64,000 nucleotides of DNA. Source: Sclerotinia nivalis. Taxonomy: Eukaryota > Ascomycota > Leotiomycetes > Helotiales > Sclerotiniaceae. Positions 56,810-64,000 of this stretch are shown in pieces. Below the pieces are notes generated by a model that was not told the DNA's origin, searched no databases, and worked only from the letters and a program-made list of their open reading frames with translations. Position numbers and translations under genes: made by a program. The DNA lies in the NCBI GenBank assembly GCA_029531795.1, contig JAPEIS010000005.1, positions 1,486,001-1,550,000 of the forward strand, given 5' to 3'. Position 1 is the stretch's first letter. Each line of letters opens with the position of its first letter.

Positions 56810-58855
56810 ATGGCTTGGATATCAAGAGGTCAATCAGGTTTCGTCCAAGATACCCCTAATGGACACACATCCGCCGTCCCAGCCATTGCCACTCATTGCG
56901 GCTCCCTTTGGTGTCTCTGGAGTGACCCATCGGGCGATTTGTACTATGCCATTGGTGACAATGATACCTTCCAAACCCGAGTCCGCTTTCCCGACCAAGG
57001 AATTCCAGTTATGGCTGAGCTTCTCGGTCGTCTTCATGCCGTGATTGTCAGAGCTGACGGGGAAATTGCCCATTATGAATATAACGATGTGGATAAAGAT
57101 TGGGATGTGCCTACTATCCTTGACAAGCAGCCTGGACTGTGGACGAACACTACACCGGCGCTGATGAGCCATAATAATAATTTGATACTGGTATATATCC
57201 AGAATTCATATTTATATTATTCAACATGGACGTTAGATTCCGAGGATCTACCAACTTGGAAATATCCTCAGGAAGTAAGTGGGATTAGTAAGGTATCTGG
57301 AATACCTGCATTGTTTGTGTTGAATGGAGATTTGCATGTGCTTTGTGCTTCTTTAGATGAGGATCACACAATTCTCGGCTTCAAATATTCGTTGCCAGAA
57401 GATGTATGGAATTCTTGTGATGATGTTAGTGAGGGAAAGGCTGCACAAGGTGTTTCTGCTACTTCTTATGGTGGCAGTGCGTATTTGGCTTTTCAGGAAA
57501 ATGGTCCAGAGGATACTTCGCATGTTATTTATATGAGCGAGTACAAAGATGGGACGTGGTATCCTCAAGAAGCTATTGCTGGTCAAACTTCTTTTGATCC
57601 TCCACAATTGGCTGTACTTAATGGGAGGATTAATTGTATATTCAATTCGAACGATGAAGATAGGGGATTATTGTGGTATTCAAGATCTTTGTTGGATTAC
57701 TCTTTGAGTTCTTGGATGGCGGAAATTCCAGATGATACTCTGCTATCAAATATGACCATACCTGGAACCCACGATAGTAAGATGTCTTCCCTCTATTCAA
57801 TCTCTACAAACCACGCTAACAACTACTCAAACAGGCTGCGCAGAATCCAACATCCCCTTCGTACGCACCCAATACCTCTCCATAAAATCCCAACTAATCG
57901 CCGGTCTCCGTTTCCTCGATCTTCGCGTACGCGTTCACGCAGAAGATGGTCAACTCTACATGTACCACGGTGGCATCCCCATCAACATGCCCTTCTACCT
58001 CAAATTTGATTTCGTCATGCAAGAAGTATTTGATTTCCTCTCGCAACACAGCCAAGAAGCAGTACTAATATCCATCAACAACGACGATACATCAGGCAAA
58101 GAACCTCCTTCGGTTTTCTACTCGGCAGTTGCTAACCATGTTACTTCTGTTCCTCCATATCCTTCCGGAGAACCCCGCTGGCTTACATCAAATGCACCTT
58201 CGACACTTGGTGATGCGCGCGGGAAAGCAGTATTATTTCGTCGCTATAAATGTGATGAGAATCTAGCTCCTGAGGAGAAAATGGGGTTAGATCTCAGTGG
58301 ATGGTTGGATAATAATCCTGATTTCACATTAAAAACTGAGAGTGGTGTAACAATTCATCTACAAGATAAATGGCAATACTCCCATATTATTCCGCTTAAA
58401 GGATTGGTGGGGAGTAAATATGAACATGTAGTTCATATGTTAGAGAAAGCTAGAGATGGCGCGGAGGATAAATGGTTCCTTAATTTTATGTCCGCAGTGG
58501 GAGATCCCGTGCAAAGGGGTGAAGTGGCGGAGAGTCATGTATGTTTATGAGCCCCCTCCTATTTTCCTTTCCTAGTTCCTCCCATCTTCTATCCATTTCT
58601 ACCCCGTCCCTCTATCATTCTTTCCTTCCATCTTCCCTCCTCTACCCCCAACTCGCTAACCCCCAACCTCTCTAGTGGATAGCAGTAGGCGCACACAGCA
58701 AATTCATCGGCACCTTTATCCAAGGCATGAACCCCACTCTTCGCACGAAATTCGATTGGGGAATCAAGAAGCGTTATGGTGTCATCCCAATGGATTATCC
58801 AGAACTACCAAAGGATTCTGATTTGATCGCTTTGATTGTTGGTTGTAACATGTAA
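56810..58855 (+). CDS. PI-PLC X-domain protein with propeller-like N-terminal domain
   Basis: Exons are 56810-57776, 57835-58538 and 58676-58855, giving 616 aa. Introns of 58 nt (CGCTAAC branch) and 137 nt keep frame. Residues 1-300 are repeated blades with Trp/Tyr and Asp (LWCLWSDPSGDLYYAI, LHAVIVRADGEIAHYEYN, LHVLCASLDEDHTILGFKYS), resembling a beta-propeller such as a fungal lectin. Residues 310-616 form a bacterial-type phosphatidylinositol phospholipase C X domain: TIPGTHDSCAE with the first catalytic His, GLRFLDLRVRVH, and YMYHGG with the second His. There is no Ca-binding Y/C2 part and no signal peptide. It probably cleaves phosphoinositide or GPI-type substrates. Confidence 0.85.
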
Positions 58856-59863
58856 AATGTAACATGTAGAAAGGGTATCGATGCCGGGATAAGAGGGGTA
58901 TATTGAAAAAGTGCGAAGAATAGAGGCAAAATTGATATTTATAGATATGATTGAGAGATTTAGATGAACGTATATATGCATAGATTATCGATTTTGAGGT
59001 ATGCAAGCAAGTACTCCAATCTATGATTATACACTGCAGTCTTACGCAGATAGCACTTTGTGAAACCATCGAAGTATTTGAGCATACAACTCGCATCTTT
59101 GAAAATCTTTGTTGTTTAAGATCAATTTTATATATACATGTATATTATTTTTTTGGAAGAAAATATAAGATCTTACATAGTGAATGCCAGCCCGCAATCT
59201 AATACCGGATATTCAAGAATTTTCAACAAGTATTCATCGACTAGGTCTTACTTACTTATATTCATGGCATTTGTACACTTCCATAGTTTGACTTATTGGT
59301 GAATGTCAAGTTTTCCTTACTTCCAAGAATCCAGCATAATACACTTTCTGAATTCCCAACTCCCTGACTTCACAACAAGCAAGAGATAAAAGCACCTCGT
59401 GTTATATATCACATCACGTCAAAAGTATACCACCAAATCACAACATAGTCTCACAAATCTCACAAATAACCCACACATCCATCTTCAAAGTAACAAAATA
59501 AAATCCCCCAATTTCTCAATAAAAATCTTATCATTACCCGCTGGTATGCCTATAAAACTACGCGATCCATTCCCGAAACTTCATCCTGTGTGTATTGTAT
59601 GAAAGTGCATGAAAGTGCCCGGTATGGTATACAAAAGAGCATCATATCCATATCCACTCCCCTCCATTTTCCTTCCCAACGTAACATACATAGTCCAGGC
59701 CCGTGAATCCGTGAATCCGTGAATCCGCAATTTTCCCTTCCTAATGCATAATCATAATCATTCATACGCCAGAAAAGTAAATCCTAGCTAGCAACCAGCC
59801 GCAAAAAGAAAAGGTCAAACCCAAACCCAAACCCAAACTTCTAGTCGAGAAGAAAATCAGAAA
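58856..59863. other. Convergent intergenic region
   Basis: 1 kb of 3' flank for both neighbours. A triple GTGAATCC repeat lies at 59702-59726. No gene is seen. Confidence 0.5.
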
Positions 59864-62829
59864 TTAACGCCGAGAAACACTTGCCGATCTACCTACACCT
59901 ACGTGCGCGAGACCGAACCATTTTCTTCCGTGGCCTGGTGTTGTACCACCATTGTTTTCTTTTTCTTTAGCTGCGTTGTTTTCCTTGGTATTCTCCTCTG
60001 CTGTATCCACTTGTGCATTCTCACGTCTTTCCCTACCCATACCCGACCCCTTAGCGCCCTTCCTCTCACCACCAGCTCCAGAAAGACAATCCCTCATTAC
60101 TCCATCCCCATCATGAGCACCATCACCTCCGAATCTCCTTCTCTCCCTCGCACTCACAATCACACCCGCACACGCACTCCTCGGTCTCGCCACACGCTCT
60201 CGTTGAATTTGCGCTGATGGCGTTCTGTTCCTCGCAATAGGTGGTGGTGTTGCACTTCTCTCCCTATCAACCTCAACGTCATCCTCTTCAAAGTAAGTCT
60301 TCTTGTCAACCATATTCCCGCTCTCCTCGCTACCATCTAACTGATAATTACTCAAATCCGTTCTTCGACTACTATATCTACTATTTCTCATAGGCATAGT
60401 TTGATACTTTGTCCTCCGGTCTATATTTGAGTTGGAACTAGAACTCGAGGTTGAGATTGAAGTATTAGCCGGAGCAGTTTCTGATCTCCCAAAGAACAAT
60501 CTCCCAGGAAGTAATCTCCTGAAATCCTTTTCCTTGCTTCCCTCTTTCTCCTTGGAAATTTCTCTGGAAGGCGTGTTTGGGATACTCGCCGACACGGGCG
60601 CCAGTGGCATCTTAGTATTAAAATCATGACTCGTATTGATAGAAGCTGGAGCATGTTTTCTCAATTTCGATGTAGCAGCTGCTAGTGAAGATCTTCGGTC
60701 CGGTGCAGGAGGCTTGGATGTCTTTTCATCTAGAGGTGTAGATGATCTTTCAATCTCTCTACCTGCAAAATGTCTCTCCCGGCGATCCTCAACTCTAGAT
60801 TGTGGTCTACGATCCAAATAACCGGAGGTAATTGTGCCATCACTTCTCGGATGTGTCTCAGCCTGAGATACCGTTCGGGGTATTTCGTAACGTCGAGCCG
60901 TGGAATTTGAATTACGAGAACCAGAATTTGAGCCGGATGGAACACGTGTTGCGGGATGATCATTATAAATTCCATCACCACCCCATGCTCTCATAGTATC
61001 GCGCTCACGAGATGTAGTATTGAAAGAGAAGAATTCTGGAGTTTGATTTCCGCCTCGAGGTTGACGAGTTGAAGGATGGAGCTTGGTACCTTCGGCGGCA
61101 CTGTCGGTACTGTAATCGGTTAAAGTATCTAATTCATCTGTCTCCAATGTTTCTGTATCCCAGCCATGACCTTCACGTCGACTAGTTACTGTTTCTCCAG
61201 CACTGCGTGGTCGTATAGATGTAGTTGATTGGTATGGATTGTAGGTAGCAGGAGGTACCGAGAATGTCGATGTATTATGAAGGAATGTTACTTCATCTTC
61301 ATTGGCTTGATGTCTTTGATTCAAGGTATCATCAGAGTTCTTGTGATTTCTCAGAGTGCCAGTGCTAATAGTATCTGGTGTAGGTGGTAACTTCTGCGAT
61401 GTCTCGTATCCGTCCGCATCAGTCGCGAGTCGAAGACTATCCTCCTTGGACCTTTGTCTATCCTGAATACTATCTCGTTTTTCCGATCGAGCTTTGAGTC
61501 GCATACTGGTACTGTTGTTATATTGCTTTTCCAGATTGCTCCTAAGCTTCTCAAGGCGTTGCAATGGCGAAGCAGCAACATAATTCATCGACAAGAATTG
61601 ACTTCTTCTACCACCAGAATGAGGTGAAGGTGATGGTATTCGCATAGGCATAGTTGAAGCTGGACGTTCGTCGATCCACTTTTCCACTGAAGAGCTCGTT
61701 CGTCGATGTTGTCTCGGTGGAGAGGGCTCAAAATCTTCGTTCACAGCAGATGATTTTTCTCCATAAATGCTCAAGAATGAACTCTCACTCAGAACACTCA
61801 ATGAAGGACTAGCCATTCCACTTTCACTATCTTCCTCTGGCAACTTTGGAAGAACAACATCGCTGTAACTGTTGGTGCTAGGAAGATATAAACTTCTCAA
61901 AGCTTCCACGCCTTCACTTTGCTCGGATAGAAACGAGGGCATCCTAGCAATAACTTGTGTAGTATCCTTCCCTTTAGGAGTTCTCGAAGTGTCTCTATCA
62001 AAAGTCGAAGGTGAACTTGGTATTTCAGTCCCGTTGCTGTGATCGCAAAAGTCATCTCCATATTGCGTCTCGAAACTCCTTACATCTTCTCGTTCCTGTA
62101 ATAGTCTCCCAATCTGGGCTTCCAGTTGACAAATGATACCAACAGCTTCTTCGACAGCCTGGTCCCGTTTCTCCAATTCTTTGAGTAATGCTTCATTGAC
62201 TTCTTGCATTTCCGCCTGATCCTGGATCTGGTTCCTCACATGTTCTAATTCCGCTTCTAATGCTTCTTGTTTCTGTCGCCGATGGAAAAGCTCCAGTTTT
62301 AGATCGAAATTCTGTTTATGTAAAGTCGAGACTGTCTAGATGAAAGTGATATAGTCAGTACTTATATCACCAAAAATAAAACTAACCAGATATAAAAAAA
62401 AAACCTCACTTCTTCCATTTGCTTAACACCCATCGACTTCTTCCCCGGTTGACCCACTCCACTTGAGCTTGGTCTTCTCTCCTCCCTCTCCCGCATAACC
62501 CCACTACCCCTATGGACTGGCGAGCTTTGAATTTCCCTGGCCATATTAATACTCCCACCAAAGTCCCCACTCAATCTCCTCTCCCTTCCCTTCCTCTCCC
62601 TCAACCTCTCTTGCAAGAAAGTCGCACCACCCGATTGCGCACCCATTCTTCCTGACCCTAAAGGCAAATGTGCACTTGAACTATTCGTACTCTGCGACGA
62701 GATAGTAGGCGTTGCCATATTGATTCTTGTATTGTTACTTGAAGAACTGGTCGCGGAATCATGGTAGAGTGGCATGCGCGGTGTTGAAGATATGCGACTT
62801 CTTCGAGATCCTTGACTGCCATCTTCCAT
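59864..62829 (-). CDS. Centrosomin N-terminal motif (Cnn_1N) protein, spindle-pole/MTOC type
   Basis: Exons are 62829-62410 and 62335-59864, giving 963 aa. The 74-nt intron (GTGAGG, TACTGAC branch) joins MEE to TVSTLHKQNF in phase 0. The first 140 residues are Ser-rich and disordered. They lead into the Cnn_1N-like segment TLHKQNFDLKLELFHRRQKQ and a coiled coil through about residue 230 (LEAQIGRLLQERED). The remainder is a long disordered Ser/Arg/Thr-rich region with many basic clusters, ending in a Gly/Arg tail. In fungi this motif occurs in spindle-pole-body and septal microtubule-organising proteins that bind gamma-tubulin complexes. The role here is inferred from the motif alone. Confidence 0.75.
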
Positions 62830-64000
62830 ATTCGGAAGATGGTTCCTTTTTTTCTGTCAGATTCTATGTTTTTGTTTTGTTTTTTGTTTTTTGAATAGTG
62901 ATTGTTTTATAGACTTTTTGTCTTTGATTGACTAAGGTAGTGCCGTATTCGTCGTATATTAAAGCAAGGAAGGGCCGTACTAAAGTTGTAAATTTAGAAA
63001 GACGGGATGATCAGATAAATCAAGTATGAAATATCAGCTTCAGACGACCCAAAAAAAATGAGTGTATGATATGATAGTGGATCATTTGTGTACTATGGTT
63101 GTACTGGCTGTATTCTCGTTTGTTACCATTCAAGAGTGATTGATCTTCCTCACATGGATATCTGCTGGGTACAGGAAGATCTATGCATATGCAATGCTGC
63201 TGCAATGCACCTTATTGACTCAAAAATGAAGCTTGAGAATTTTGATCAAAAAATTTAAAGCTCACATAAGTAAGTTAATGTTGTTGTGTATTAAAAGCCA
63301 CCAAAAAATGATTGACAATAGTGAAAGTTTTGGTTGTTTTGTTTTGGTTTGTTTTGTTTTGCAATCTTTTGGTGGAATGTAAGTGTAAGTGATACAACCA
63401 AGCGTTTCCAGGCCGATGACTTTCTACCTACCATATAAGACTTCTCACACGCCCAACTTTTTTTTGAGTCTGTTCAGAGTGAATTGAAAAAAAAATTGAA
63501 AGGAAAGAAGTGAAAGCTAAGTATCATAGTTTGCATGAATATCCAAAGTCAGGTACAGAAATAAGGTTTTGAAATGACTGACATATGACTATGCAACTTA
63601 CTTAGTATTCACTAAAAGGACCTTCTCCTTGTAAGTTGTGATTTCTCTTCTTACCGAGTCGTCCTACATTTCTTCTCGTCTGAACTAAATGTTGGTTAGA
63701 AATGGAGTGTTTATCAGATATCACATTTCACATTTCTTTCTTTTCTATTCTAGCTTTCACCCTGCATATAACATCTGCAACTCATCTAACTCAAACACTC
63801 CTATCTCTATCCCCCTCTCCCCATAACATCAAACACCATGCTATAACCCCTCTCCTCTAGAAAACATACCCGCTATCCCAACCGTTCCAAAATACGCAGC
63901 ACATCACAAAAGATCTGTGCATACCCCGTACATTAAGCACACTTAGCACTGATTACCTAGTAGTATAACTCTAATTGGCGACCACGGATCAACCCGCAAA
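62830..64000. other. 5' flank of the Cnn_1N gene to window edge
   Basis: About 1.2 kb. It contains a TTTTG repeat tract near 63334-63362 and T/A runs, then a C/T-rich stretch at 63760-63880. No gene is supported. Confidence 0.5.

Overview
The window is a piece of a filamentous ascomycete chromosome, most likely a leotiomycete of the Botrytis/Sclerotinia group. Genes carry short introns (mostly 47-150 nt) with GTATGT/GTGAGT donors and CTAAC/CTGAC branch sites. The reassembled succinate dehydrogenase anchor subunit has its conserved histidine at residue 132, the numbering known for Botrytis cinerea SdhD. There is no operon structure, no bacterial or organellar sequence and no CRISPR array.

Layout. 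1-1.9 kb: 3' part of a membrane-tethered FN3/coiled-coil gene (minus). 4.3-6.7 kb: lipin phosphatidate phosphatase. 8-12.6 kb: lineage-specific hypothetical genes, two of them divergent and sharing a SAP-like motif across an AT-rich block. 13.9-16.5 kb: SDHD and the mitochondrial processing peptidase beta gene, head to head on a 265-bp promoter with CACGTG and CCAAT elements. 17.2-24.6 kb: a DUF7053-type protein, a MARVEL protein, a decayed exonuclease and a multi-pass membrane protein. 24.7-27.6 kb: a gene remnant, a ~490-bp palindromic MITE-like element and an intact Rv2179c-like DEDDh exonuclease. 28.2-32.4 kb: LYS1 with a Gcn4/CPC1-type site, a tRNA-Gln candidate, THG1 (8 exons) and TMA23-like. 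32.7-34.3 kb: a cation/proton antiporter pseudogene. 35.5-42.2 kb: a glycosyltransferase group of two tail-to-tail GT31-like paralogues and a GT2 membrane enzyme. 42.8-44.7 kb: a protein kinase. 46.7-56 kb: lineage-specific and secreted proteins, a tandem-repeat amphipathic protein and a membrane-anchored double-psi barrel protein. 56.8-58.9 kb: a PI-PLC-X protein with a propeller-like N-terminus. 59.9-62.8 kb: a large protein with a centrosomin N-terminal motif.

Most genes are housekeeping: lipid synthesis, respiration, mitochondrial import, lysine synthesis and tRNA-His maturation. Between them lie islands of accessory sequence holding remnants, repeats and orphan genes. Exon boundaries were deduced by eye from splice signals and reading-frame continuity. 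Family calls rest on remembered family motifs; no search was run.
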